The notes below the pieces were generated by a model. The model had not been told where the DNA came from. It worked only from the letters and a program-made list of their open reading frames with translations, and ran no database searches. Positions 1 through 8,332 of a stretch of 64,000 bases of DNA are shown one piece after another; position 1 is the stretch's first letter, and each line of letters starts with the position of its first letter. Position numbers and translations under genes: made by a program. The DNA is from Staphylococcus canis (GTDB taxonomy: Bacteria; Bacillota; Bacilli; Staphylococcales; Staphylococcaceae): the NCBI RefSeq assembly GCF_016238445.1, contig NZ_JABANU010000011.1, positions 1 to 64,000 on the forward strand, given 5' to 3'.

Positions 1-414
1 ATACACAAAGGTCTTCAGCAATATCCTTTTTGAAATCACTTTCGAGAGCCGCTTTGTCATCATGAGTTTGACATTATTGGAAATTGTACAACGTGCATCA
101 ATATAAGGCGTTTTAGCTGTATAAGTGTGACCACACTCCTTACAGTAGAAGCGTTGCTTTTTCAGCTTAATATGAGCAGGTCTATCAAACACAAGTCCCA
201 TATATACAGTAGTTTGACGTGATCCATGCTTAATGACAGTATGATTAATATTTTTGATACCACAACACTCGCAACCTGTAGGTTCGTAGCTAACATAGCC
301 AGTAAAAACTAAAGACGTTACCCCTTTAATGTCCTTTAATCCTAAACAACCTGTTATTTTTAAATTTTCTGCTTCAATTCCAAAGTATTCTGTTATATCA
401 TAGTTTATAGGCAT
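1..414 (-). pseudogene. ISL3-type transposase N-terminus, frameshifted and cut by the window edge
   Basis: Translation starts MPINYDITEYFGIEAENLKI behind a good AAGGAGAG site. It contains the zinc-ribbon part of ISL3 transposases: C-x2-C near residues 51-54 (CECC) and another CxxC near residues 89-92 (CKEC), followed by HTYTAKTPYIDARCTISNNVKLMM. At about positions 56-64 the frame changes. The current frame reads TKRLSKVISKR, whereas the shifted frame reads DKAALESDFKKDIAEDLCV, which is the expected ISL3 helix-turn-helix continuation. A one-base indel (or a sequencing error) therefore probably inactivates this copy. The catalytic DDE region lies outside the window. Confidence 0.7.
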
Positions 415-539
415 GAATATCTCTCCTTAATTTGTTTGTGGGTTACTTACAATTATAGAGATATTTGTGCCGTTTTTATATTAAAAACTAAAAAATAACG
501 GCTAGTGAATAGTTCACCAACCGTTAAAAGTATAGAGCC
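1..539 (-). mobile_element. ISL3-family insertion sequence, partial, one end visible
   Basis: The transposase N-terminus lies at 1-414, and the probable terminal inverted repeat ends at 539, reading GGCTCTATACTTTTAACGG inward on the minus strand; GGCTCT-type ends are usual for ISL3 elements. A subterminal dyad occurs at 499-530 (AACGG and CCGTT arms). The other end lies outside the window, so the repeat pairing and the target duplication cannot be checked. The end lies about 100 bases upstream of the -10 element of the downstream toxin gene, so an outward promoter could in principle read into it; none is obvious. Confidence 0.72.
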
Positions 540-638
540 TTTAAATCATATTAATTTAAACATTTGTCTTTGTGTTCTAAAAATAAAATTATTCAACTTA
601 TCGAAAGTAAGCATCTGTGCTTGTACATTTTTCGATGA

Positions 639-692
639 TATAATGATAGAGTCGCCTATCTCTCGGGCGTCAATTCAGACGCAGAGAGGAGG
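639..692 (+). promoter_or_regulatory. Toxin promoter -10 and SD-sequestering leader hairpin
   Basis: A TATAAT box lies at 639-644; no convincing -35 is seen at normal spacing. The leader can fold with CTCTC (660-664) on GAGAG (684-688) and GCGTC (667-671) on GACGC (678-682), around a 6-base loop. The GAGAG arm overlaps the Shine-Dalgarno AGGAGG (687-692), so the fold would limit translation. Such 5' structures are known in Fst-family toxin mRNAs. Confidence 0.6.
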
Positions 693-700
693 TGTATAAA

Positions 701-796
701 GTGATGCTTATTTTCGTTCACATCATAGCGCCAGTCATCAGTGGCTGTGCCATTGCGTTTTTTACTCATTGGCTAAGTAAACGCAATAAGAAATAG
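701..796 (+). CDS. pepA1: Fst/PepA1-family type I toxin peptide
   Basis: The 30-residue peptide, beginning MLIFVHIIAPVISGCAIAFF, is the classic Fst/PepA1 type I toxin: one hydrophobic helix with a conserved PVISG core, then a basic tail ending SKRNKK. Toxins of this family insert into and damage the membrane when their antisense RNA is lost. ATG is at 704; a GTG three bases upstream (701) has better spacing from AGGAGG (8 rather than 11 bases), so either could start. The gene is too short for ordinary ORF callers. It closely resembles the S. aureus SprA1 product from memory of the family. A convergent antisense RNA candidate follows at 817-881. Confidence 0.88.
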   Translation: MMLIFVHIIAPVISGCAIAFFTHWLSKRNKK

Positions 797-811
797 GTGA
801 CATATAGCCAC

Positions 812-860
812 ACCAACAAAAATCCCCTCACTACTCGGAATAGTGGGGGGATTGGTGTAT
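812..860. terminator. Shared bidirectional terminator of the toxin-antitoxin locus
   Basis: A strong hairpin is formed by AATCCCC-T-CACTA and TAGTG-G-GGGGATT around CTCGGAA, extended by outer ACACCAA and TTGGTGT arms. On the minus strand it is followed by a T-run (817-823). It lies between toxin and antitoxin and would end both transcripts. Confidence 0.75.
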
Positions 861-881
861 AAGTGTATACTTATTTTCGTT
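817..881 (-). ncRNA. Antisense RNA antitoxin, SprA1AS/RNA II-like
   Basis: A minus-strand promoter is present: TATAAT (complement of 888-893) with TTGCAT about 18 bases upstream (complement of 912-917). Transcription would begin near 881, run through the complement of the repeat at 870-881 and stop at the shared hairpin near 817, giving an RNA of about 65 nt. The size, convergent orientation and repeat layout match the antitoxin RNAs of the Fst/SprA1 family. The 5' and 3' ends are estimates. Confidence 0.65.
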
Positions 882-918
882 ACCTAAATTATAACACTAG
901 CGAATGGAGAAATGCAAA

Positions 919-1128
919 ATTAGTATCTATATAGGGGCTGTATTTATGTCCCAGCCTCTATTTTTCTTATTATTACTTGTACACAATCATTGCGTAGATA
1001 GCGCAATAATATAATCACTAACGACTATAACCGTGGTGTGAACAAAAGAGTCTTAATCATATAATACTTATCTCCTATTTATGTCTATATGAACATCTAA
1101 GAAATAGGTGATTTCATTATACGAAATC
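919..1128. other. Intergenic, nothing recognised
   Basis: AT-rich sequence between the antitoxin promoter and the tRNA-Ser terminator. No open frame with a ribosome-binding site, repeat or convincing promoter was seen on either strand. Confidence 0.5.
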
Positions 1129-1129
1129 T

Positions 1130-1172
1130 AAAAAAGCCAAATGTTTAAATCGAGTTAAACATTTGGCTTTTA
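1130..1172 (-). terminator. Terminator downstream of gltBD and tRNA-Ser
   Basis: Arms AAAAGCCAAATGTTTAA and TTAAACATTTGGCTTTT form a 17-bp stem around a short loop. It ends the minus-strand transcription of the tRNA and possibly of gltBD, and is symmetrical enough to act in both directions. Confidence 0.8.
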
Positions 1173-1202
1173 TATCTATTAGTCTTGGATTTTTACTTAT
1201 AA

Positions 1203-1295
1203 TGGCGGAGGAAGAGGGATTCGAACCCCCGCGGGCCGTTAAGCCCCTGTCGGTTTTCAAGACCGATCCCTTCAGCCGGACTTGGGTATTCCTCC
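1203..1295 (-). tRNA. tRNA-Ser (UGA)
   Basis: Read on the minus strand, the gene starts GGAGGAATACCCAAGTCCGG and ends in an encoded CCA. The anticodon loop CTTGAAA gives anticodon UGA. There is a long variable arm of the serine type (GGGGCTTAACGGCCC) and a TTCGAAT T-loop. The acceptor stem GGAGGAA pairs with TTCCTCC. It lies just downstream of gltD on the same strand. Confidence 0.97.
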
Positions 1296-1352
1296 GTGTT
1301 ACGAGCACAATAAATATATTATTATAGCTCGCTCACAATGTCAACAATTTTT

Positions 1353-2813
1353 TTACAAAATCTTAATTTTTTTCTCGCTTAGGCACTGATGTACGCTTTG
1401 AGCTACTTCTCGTCCTTCTCGAATGGCCCAAACTACTAAACTTTGACCTCGTCTTGCATCTCCGGCTGCAAAATATTTAGGTTGATTCGTGCGATAATCT
1501 TTCGTATTCGCTGATATTTTTTGGTTTTTGAGTTCAATGCCTAATTGTTGTGTTAATGTTGATGTTACTCCTTCAAAACCGATGGCTAATAAGACAAGAT
1601 CAGCTGGTATATAGATTTCATTTTCTTGTCGAATACCCGTTCCTTCATCATCTTTTTGAATTTGGGCATAAATGCCTTTAACATGTTGGTTTTCATCATA
1701 ATCAAAACGCATAGTTTGGATGCTATAAGCTCGTGGATCACGTCCAAAATGTGCCTCATATTCTTGATGGGCATAGTCTTGCTTGAATATCGGTTCATCA
1801 AAAGGCCAGCTTGTGTTTATCTCAAATTGTGTTGGTTTTTGTGCACGACGATTGAATTGTACAACTGATGCACAACCATCTCGAAGTGCAGTGGCTACAC
1901 AGTCAGCACCAGTATCACCATCACCAATGACAACAACATGTTTGTTTTGAGCGGAAATCATAGCTTGTTGTTTTTCACCTAATAACAGTTGTGTTTGCTC
2001 TGTTAGATAAGTCATAGCATAATGAATTCCTTTACTCATACGTCCTTCCAATTGTAAATCTCTTGGCTTTTCAGCACCGATACATAAGATAATAGCATCA
2101 TATTCGGAGTCTAACGTTGCTTTATCTATATCCACTCCTACGTTCGTATTACATTGAAAAATAATACCCGCTTCCTCCATCAATCGAATACGTCGAAACA
2201 CTACTGATTTGTCTAATTTCATATTGGGAATGCCATAGGTTAACAAGCCACCAGGTTTCGCATTTTTTTCATAAACCGTAACATGGTAACCGATCTCATT
2301 TAATGTTTCTGCCGCTGCTAATCCGGCTGGGCCACTGCCGATAATAGCCACTTTTTGCGATAACCGCTGTTCAGGAACCTTAACTTTAACCCAACCTTGT
2401 TCAAATGCTTCGTCTATGATAGTACGTTCAATACCTTTAATAGCTACAGAGTCACGATTGATTTTCATCACACACGATGCTTCACAAGGAGCTGGGCATA
2501 CATATCCAGTAAAGTCCGGGAAGTTATTGGTTTCATCCAAACGTTCATAAGCCCGTTTAAAGTCACCACGATAGACTAAATCATTCCATTCCGGTATATA
2601 GTTCCCTAATGGACAACCGATTGTATCACGCCCAATTTGTGCTCCTGTTTGACAAAAAGGGGTCCCACAATCCATACAACGTGCTCCTTGTTGCTGTGCA
2701 TCTTCATTTGTAAAACGATGTTGATAAGGATCAAAGTTTTTAATTCTAAAATCAAAAGGTGTTTCATCTAATTGACGTTTGTCATATTTCATAAAACCTT
2801 TAAATTCACCCAT
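1353..2813 (-). CDS. gltD: Glutamate synthase small subunit
   Basis: GltD is the beta subunit of NADPH-dependent glutamate synthase; it passes electrons from NADPH to the large subunit for reductive synthesis of glutamate from 2-oxoglutarate and glutamine. The N-terminal region has the cysteine-rich Fe-S part (CMDCGTPFC near residues 46-54, CPAPCEASC near 105-115). A first dinucleotide fold follows at GSGPAG (about 160) and a second at VVIGDGDTGAD (about 300). The usual length is about 490 residues; this is 486. ATG at 2813 is preferred over 2819 because it lies 7 bases from GGAGG. It follows gltB by about 30 bases and is cotranscribed with it. Confidence 0.96.
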   Translation of the reverse strand: MGEFKGFMKYDKRQLDETPFDFRIKNFDPYQHRFTNEDAQQQGARCMDCGTPFCQTGAQIGRDTIGCPLGNYIPEWNDLVYRGDFKRAYERLDETNNFPDFTGYVCPAPCEASCVMKINRDSVAIKGIERTIIDEAFEQGWVKVKVPEQRLSQKVAIIGSGPAGLAAAETLNEIGYHVTVYEKNAKPGGLLTYGIPNMKLDKSVVFRRIRLMEEAGIIFQCNTNVGVDIDKATLDSEYDAIILCIGAEKPRDLQLEGRMSKGIHYAMTYLTEQTQLLLGEKQQAMISAQNKHVVVIGDGDTGADCVATALRDGCASVVQFNRRAQKPTQFEINTSWPFDEPIFKQDYAHQEYEAHFGRDPRAYSIQTMRFDYDENQHVKGIYAQIQKDDEGTGIRQENEIYIPADLVLLAIGFEGVTSTLTQQLGIELKNQKISANTKDYRTNQPKYFAAGDARRGQSLVVWAIREGREVAQSVHQCLSEKKIKIL

Positions 2814-2845
2814 TGTCATTCCTCCTTATTATGATTTGCATAGCC

Positions 2846-5800
2846 TTATGATTGCACTTGTGTATGATCGTTAAATGCTGCTAATACTGCCGCTTCTTGA
2901 GATCCAAGTTGTGCTTGATAGTCATTGATACGTTGTCTCATCACTTTGTAATCTTTTGGAATTACTTTAATACAGTTCTGAATAGCTGTTTCAAAGTTTT
3001 CGAGTATATGACGACCTTTTAAGCTTTGCGTTGTAGCTACGTGTTGTTCAATCATTGACCGTACAATTCGTTGTTCTTCATCTGTCACATCATCAAAATC
3101 TAAAGTATTGAGCTGACACTGTGCTAGAAATGCCTCTTTTTGTGATGGGAAAATATAACATTCACCACCACTCATACCTTGTCCAAAGTTTTTACCAACG
3201 TCTCCTAATATGACGACACGTCCACCAGTCATATATTCTAGGCCGTGATCTCCTACACCTTCGACAACAACATGGGCACCACTGTTTCGAATGCAGAATC
3301 GTTCTCCTGCGCGCCCATTAATATAAGCCTCTCCCTTTGTTGCGCCGTAAAAACATACATTGCCGACAATAATTTCGGATTCACGGTCCTCATTTGGTGC
3401 GTTTACAATGATTTTTCCTCCTGACAAACCTTTACCAACATAATCATTTGCATCTCCAGTATGATGAATGGTTAACCCCTTTGGTATAAAAGCGCCAAGA
3501 CTTTGGCCTGCATGACCGTTTGTCGTTAATGTAATCGAATCTTCATTTAATCCTTCTAATCCACGCATTCTTGTAATAGTGCTGCCTGTAACTACCCCAA
3601 CATTTCGTTGTACATTATGAATCGTGTATGATTTAGCAAATTTTCCTTCCTTTTCAATGGCACGTCTCACTTGAGGTACAATCGTTGTTGCGTCTAGACC
3701 TTCTTCTATACCATGTTGTTGCTCAATAGTTTTGAAACGTTCTCCTTCATGACGATGTAACAATCTATCCAAATTCATCGTTTGTGCTTTAGGATGATTT
3801 TTCATTGATTGTGCCTGTTTTAGTAAATCTGTACGGCCTACCAACTCATCTACAGATCTCACTCCAAGTTGTGCCATAATTTCTCTAAGTTCTTGTGCAA
3901 CAAAATGCATGTAGTTGACTACGTGTTGCGCTTTTCCAGTAAACAACTGTCTTAATTCTCCATTTTGCGTTGCGATACCGACAGGACAAGTATCTTTATG
4001 ACATACGCGCATCATAACGCATCCCAATACAACTAATGGTGCTGTCGCAAATCCAAACTCTTCCGCTCCTAACATACAAGCAAAAGCAATATCACGACCT
4101 GTAAGCAGTTTCCCATCTGTTTCTAAACGTACACGTGATCTTAAGCCATTCATCATCAAAGTTTGATGCGTTTCAGCTAAACCGAGTTCCCACGGTAATC
4201 CTGCGTGTTGAATACTCGTTTTAGGCGACGCGCCTGTACCCCCATCATAGCCACTGATCACAATTTTATCTGCATAAGCTTTAGCTACGCCTGCTGCAAT
4301 CGTACCCACACCAGATTTTGATACAAGTTTTACCGTAATATCTGCATGATGATTCACATTTTTTAAATCATGAATCAGTTGTGCCAAGTCTTCAATAGAA
4401 TAAATATCGTGATGTGGAGGAGGTGAAATGAGACCAATCCCCGGTGTTGAGCCACGCACTTCAGCTATCCATGGATAAACTTTTCCGCCTGGCAGTTGTC
4501 CACCTTCTCCAGGCTTAGCACCTTGTGCAACTTTGATTTGAATTTCAGTTGCGTGATTTAAATAATGACTTGTGACACCAAAACGTCCAGATGCTACTTG
4601 TTTAATTGCACTATGAAAGTCTCGTCCAGAGTCATCAATATCATAACGTTCTAAAGCTTCTCCGCCTTCACCACTATTGCTTTTACCACCAATTTTATTC
4701 ATAGCTTCTGCAAGCGTTTGATGTGCTTCTTGGGAAATAGAGCCATAACTCATAGCCCCTGTTTTGAAACGCTTCACAATGGCTTCAACAGGTTCCACTT
4801 CTGCAATATCAATAGCTGTTGTCTCTTCAAATTCAAATAAATCACGAATATGACTCGTTGTATGTGTATTTGCGACATCTGAAAATGCTTTAAATTGCGT
4901 ATAATCATTTTCACGACACGCGTGTTGTAATAAACGAATCGTAGTTGGATTGAACGTATGATACTGGCCTTGTTGACGCCATTGAAATGTACTACCAGCA
5001 TCTAATGTATCTTGATTTTTAGATTGACGCGCTTTATTTTCAGCATCAATCATTTCTAAAGTAAGGCCCGATAATTTTGAAGTCGTGCCTTCAAAATACT
5101 GTTCAATTACCGCTTCTCCAATACCAACAGCTTCAAAGATTTGTGCACCATGATAACTTTGAACTGTTGAAATCCCCATTTTAGCCATGACTTTGATTAA
5201 TCCTTCTGCGAGCGTTTCATTATACGTTGTCACGTTATCATGGACGGTACCATGAAGTCGGCCTTCCTCTGTTAACTGTGCGATAGTATGTTGCGCGAGA
5301 TATGGTACAACAGCATTCGCTCCATAACCAATTAAACATGCGATATGATGCACTTCACGTGTCTCACCTGAGACAGCAACAAGGCTTGTATGCATTCTCA
5401 AGTCATTACGAATTAAAAGTTGATGGATATGACTGACAGCGAGCAATATTGGCATCGCGAATTGATTGTCTGAAGTTAATACAGATTGGTCTTCTAAAAC
5501 GATCACTTCAGCCCCGTCTTCAACAGCACGTAAAACGCGTTCACCTAACTGTTCTAACGCCGTAGCAAGTGACTCTGTATACCCCGTAGAAAAACGTGCA
5601 CATGTTAAGGCTTTTGATTCAATGAAGTCTAACTGTTGCATCGTTAAAATCGGATGCTTTAGTTGTACACGTTTCAATGCTTGAGGACTTGGTTTTAGTA
5701 AATTTCCTTCTTTCCCAAGATACGCTAACTCGCTTGTCACAATTTTTTCTCGATAGGCATCTATAGGTGGGTTCGTAACTTCCGCAAACAATTGCTTAAA

Positions 5801-7321
5801 ATATTGAAATAAAGATTCTGGTTCTGTACTTAATACGGCTAATGGCGCATCGTATCCCATGGCACCAATAGGGTCTTTTTGAGCGGTCACTAATTCCGTA
5901 AGATACTTATCAATTTCTTCACGTGTATAGCCAAATCTTTGTTGATACGAAAGTAATTCGGATGGAGATACTGCCGGTGCATGATATGAAACAGCTTCTA
6001 AATCTAATTTCAATGCATCTTGTGCTAACCATGATTCATATGGATGTTTCTCAGCAATTGTTGTCTTTAATTCATCATTATCAATGACTTTGTGTTGATT
6101 GAAATCAACAAGTAATAGCTTACCAGGATTGAGCTGACCCTTATAAGCAACCTCCGATTCTGGTACATCAACAACACCCACTTCAGATGAAAATATAATT
6201 TCGTTTTGTTTTGTAATGGTATATCGTCCAGGTCTTAAACCATTCCGATCAGTCAGTGCACCGAGTTTATCCCCGTCACAAAAAGAAATCATTGTTGGCC
6301 CATCCCAAGGCTCCATTAAATAGCTATAAAACTCATAAAACGCACGTACACTTGGGTGGTTGTTTGGATTATATAACCATGGCTCAGGAACTAATAACAT
6401 GGCCGCTTCCTCTGGTGCCATGGCTAAGCTTAAAAATTCCATCGCATTGTCAATCATTGCAGAGTCACTACCAGATGGATTGATAATGTGTTCTATTTTA
6501 TGAACATCATCAGGAAAGATGGTCTCAATTAATTGTTTTTGACGCGCTCGCATCCAGTTGGCGTTCCCTTGTATTGTATTAATTTCGCCATTATGCATTA
6601 ATAAGCGATTCGGATGTGCACGTTCCCAACTTGGAAATGTATTTGTACTAAAGCGTGAATGCACCGATCCGAATTTCGAGACATAATCTTCTTGTTGAAG
6701 GTCCAGATATAAACTATAAATCTGATCTGACCTTAACCAGCCTTTATACACAATTGTTCGTCGAGATAAGCTCGCAAAGTACAATCCTAAATCATGATTA
6801 TCACTGTATTGCTCCACTTGTTTACGCGCGAGGTATAAAGCGCGATCAAAATGATGTGCATTTTGATTTGTCACAAACATTTGTTGTATATTTGGCATGG
6901 TTTCAGCAACATGAGCTGCAAGACATTGTGTATCTACAGGCACATCACGGTATCCTTCAATAGTTAATCCTTCTTGAGAAAAAATAGTAGCAATTTGCGC
7001 TTCGTGTTCGGTGTCAGTAATTGCGCTATTTGAAAACAACATCCCCACTGCATAAGCGCCCTCAGTTGGTAAATCAAAATCTGTCACACGATTCAAGTAT
7101 GCATATGGAATTTCTGTCATAATGCCTGCTCCATCACCTGTGATACCGTCAGCACCTATACCGCCTCTATGATCAAGGCGTCGTAACATTTCTAATGATT
7201 GCTCAACGATATGATGTGATCGTTCGTTGTTCATATTGGCATAAAAACCTATACCACATGCATCATGTTCTTCTGCTTCACGATATAACCCCAACGGATG
7301 ATCTGTTAAATTTTTTGACAT
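2846..7321 (-). CDS. gltB: Glutamate synthase large subunit
   Basis: The 1491-residue alpha subunit of glutamate synthase hydrolyses glutamine and channels ammonia to 2-oxoglutarate. A short propeptide precedes the class II amidotransferase Cys in EEHDACGIGF (about residue 22). A central domain leads to the FMN/synthase domain with GYDGGTGASP. The 3Fe-4S ligands follow the spacing C-x5-C-x4-C in CVMMRVCHKDTCPVG. The C-terminus is the glycine-rich beta-helix (GGRVVILGDVGKNFGQGMSGG). ATG 7321 is chosen because the upstream GTG (7330) is itself part of the GAGGTG ribosome-binding site. It is divergent from gltC. Confidence 0.97.
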   Translation of the reverse strand: MSKNLTDHPLGLYREAEEHDACGIGFYANMNNERSHHIVEQSLEMLRRLDHRGGIGADGITGDGAGIMTEIPYAYLNRVTDFDLPTEGAYAVGMLFSNSAITDTEHEAQIATIFSQEGLTIEGYRDVPVDTQCLAAHVAETMPNIQQMFVTNQNAHHFDRALYLARKQVEQYSDNHDLGLYFASLSRRTIVYKGWLRSDQIYSLYLDLQQEDYVSKFGSVHSRFSTNTFPSWERAHPNRLLMHNGEINTIQGNANWMRARQKQLIETIFPDDVHKIEHIINPSGSDSAMIDNAMEFLSLAMAPEEAAMLLVPEPWLYNPNNHPSVRAFYEFYSYLMEPWDGPTMISFCDGDKLGALTDRNGLRPGRYTITKQNEIIFSSEVGVVDVPESEVAYKGQLNPGKLLLVDFNQHKVIDNDELKTTIAEKHPYESWLAQDALKLDLEAVSYHAPAVSPSELLSYQQRFGYTREEIDKYLTELVTAQKDPIGAMGYDAPLAVLSTEPESLFQYFKQLFAEVTNPPIDAYREKIVTSELAYLGKEGNLLKPSPQALKRVQLKHPILTMQQLDFIESKALTCARFSTGYTESLATALEQLGERVLRAVEDGAEVIVLEDQSVLTSDNQFAMPILLAVSHIHQLLIRNDLRMHTSLVAVSGETREVHHIACLIGYGANAVVPYLAQHTIAQLTEEGRLHGTVHDNVTTYNETLAEGLIKVMAKMGISTVQSYHGAQIFEAVGIGEAVIEQYFEGTTSKLSGLTLEMIDAENKARQSKNQDTLDAGSTFQWRQQGQYHTFNPTTIRLLQHACRENDYTQFKAFSDVANTHTTSHIRDLFEFEETTAIDIAEVEPVEAIVKRFKTGAMSYGSISQEAHQTLAEAMNKIGGKSNSGEGGEALERYDIDDSGRDFHSAIKQVASGRFGVTSHYLNHATEIQIKVAQGAKPGEGGQLPGGKVYPWIAEVRGSTPGIGLISPPPHHDIYSIEDLAQLIHDLKNVNHHADITVKLVSKSGVGTIAAGVAKAYADKIVISGYDGGTGASPKTSIQHAGLPWELGLAETHQTLMMNGLRSRVRLETDGKLLTGRDIAFACMLGAEEFGFATAPLVVLGCVMMRVCHKDTCPVGIATQNGELRQLFTGKAQHVVNYMHFVAQELREIMAQLGVRSVDELVGRTDLLKQAQSMKNHPKAQTMNLDRLLHRHEGERFKTIEQQHGIEEGLDATTIVPQVRRAIEKEGKFAKSYTIHNVQRNVGVVTGSTITRMRGLEGLNEDSITLTTNGHAGQSLGAFIPKGLTIHHTGDANDYVGKGLSGGKIIVNAPNEDRESEIIVGNVCFYGATKGEAYINGRAGERFCIRNSGAHVVVEGVGDHGLEYMTGGRVVILGDVGKNFGQGMSGGECYIFPSQKEAFLAQCQLNTLDFDDVTDEEQRIVRSMIEQHVATTQSLKGRHILENFETAIQNCIKVIPKDYKVMRQRINDYQAQLGSQEAAVLAAFNDHTQVQS

Positions 7322-7369
7322 TTCTGACACCTCTTTCTTGTAATGTTTTCAATATATAGAATATAATTA

Positions 7370-7393
7370 ATCTCATCAATATATATATGAGAT
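7370..7393. promoter_or_regulatory. Probable GltC operator between gltB and gltC
   Basis: ATCTCAT (7370-7376) and ATGAGAT (7387-7393) form a perfect 7-bp dyad, and another GAGAT half-site lies at 7411-7415, next to the gltC start. Dyads of this kind between gltC and gltAB in Bacillus bind the LysR regulator GltC. Assignment here is by position and symmetry. Confidence 0.6.
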
Positions 7394-7440
7394 AAAATTA
7401 TTCTTATTTTGAGATGATTTAATATAAGGGAGTGACATCT

Positions 7441-8319
7441 ATGGAGATTAAACAACTGAAATATTTTGTGGAAGTTGCTAAACGAGAGCATATTTCAGAG
7501 GCAGCACTTGAGTTAAATATCGCACAATCCGCGGTGAGTAAACATATTCATCAACTAGAACAAGAGTTACATACGGCATTATTTTATCGAAGAGGACGTA
7601 ATGTATTTTTAACCCCCGAAGGTAAACGACTACTTGACGATGCTGAACGCATTCTTGAACAAATTGATTTGACTGTATCTCAATTTCAAACTCAAGCAGC
7701 CGATGAACGCCATACAATACGTATAGGCTATGCTGACGGTTCTGTGGCCCAAATTCTGCCAGCGGTATTAACAACAATTGAACAAACACTTGATGTTAAT
7801 ATTGTGCCTCAGATGTTAAATGATACAGAGATACCTCAAGCGCTACAGTCTCAATCCATCGATATTGCTTTAACGCCATCTACTTTAGATTCATCAGATT
7901 ATCATCATACCGTATTATACGAAGAACATTATGCCGTATATGGTCACCGTGATGAGCCTATATTAAACGTTCCTAATCCACCATTACAAAGTCTTTTAAG
8001 TCACAACTTGTACGTTCACGAGCCTTTACCTACTGCGTTAAAAACATACTTACAAGACCATGCGACATCCCCTGTTTATACCATTAATCATAAACAATTC
8101 GCGCGCTTTGTTTTGCAACATGAAAAAGGGTTTGTGCTTGCACCAACTTATTTGAACTTATATAGTCAAAATGAACAATGGAAGTACGTGTTGTTATCCC
8201 ATACACCACTTCAAACACGTATCCATTTAATTTATCGTAAACCACTGTCAAAACCATTAATGCAAGAGGTTATTGGTATTTTGACACGTCACTTACAACA
8301 ACATACGACCTATCACTAA
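7441..8319 (+). CDS. gltC: LysR-family activator of glutamate synthase
   Basis: The 292-residue LysR-type regulator has an N-terminal winged HTH (MEIKQLKYFVEVAKREHISEAALELNIAQSAVSKHI, residues 1-60) and a two-lobe effector-binding domain. Divergence from gltBD identifies it as GltC, which in Bacillus activates gltAB when 2-oxoglutarate is high and glutamate low. ATG 7441 is preferred: an in-frame GTG at 7432 has no spacing from the AAGGGAG site. The following YibE/F gene begins 13 bases after the stop with its ribosome-binding site overlapping this stop, so co-transcription is likely. Confidence 0.93.
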   Translation: MEIKQLKYFVEVAKREHISEAALELNIAQSAVSKHIHQLEQELHTALFYRRGRNVFLTPEGKRLLDDAERILEQIDLTVSQFQTQAADERHTIRIGYADGSVAQILPAVLTTIEQTLDVNIVPQMLNDTEIPQALQSQSIDIALTPSTLDSSDYHHTVLYEEHYAVYGHRDEPILNVPNPPLQSLLSHNLYVHEPLPTALKTYLQDHATSPVYTINHKQFARFVLQHEKGFVLAPTYLNLYSQNEQWKYVLLSHTPLQTRIHLIYRKPLSKPLMQEVIGILTRHLQQHTTYH

Positions 8320-8332
8320 GGAGTTTGATATT

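Larger units (their letters stand above)
707..884. repeat. Direct repeats shared by toxin mRNA and antisense RNA
   Basis: CTTATTTTCGTT occurs at the start of the toxin coding region (707-718) and again at 870-881, beyond the shared terminator. In Fst-type loci convergent toxin and antisense RNAs interact through such repeats as well as through the terminator loop. The second copy would be the 5' end of the antisense RNA. Confidence 0.7.

Noticed and set aside
505-699. 64-codon frame between the IS end and the toxin
   Set aside because: It crosses the IS terminal repeat and the toxin leader hairpin, and has no ribosome-binding site.
6655-6963. 102-codon frame opposite gltB
   Set aside because: It lies entirely on the antisense strand of a well-conserved gltB region and has no start signals.
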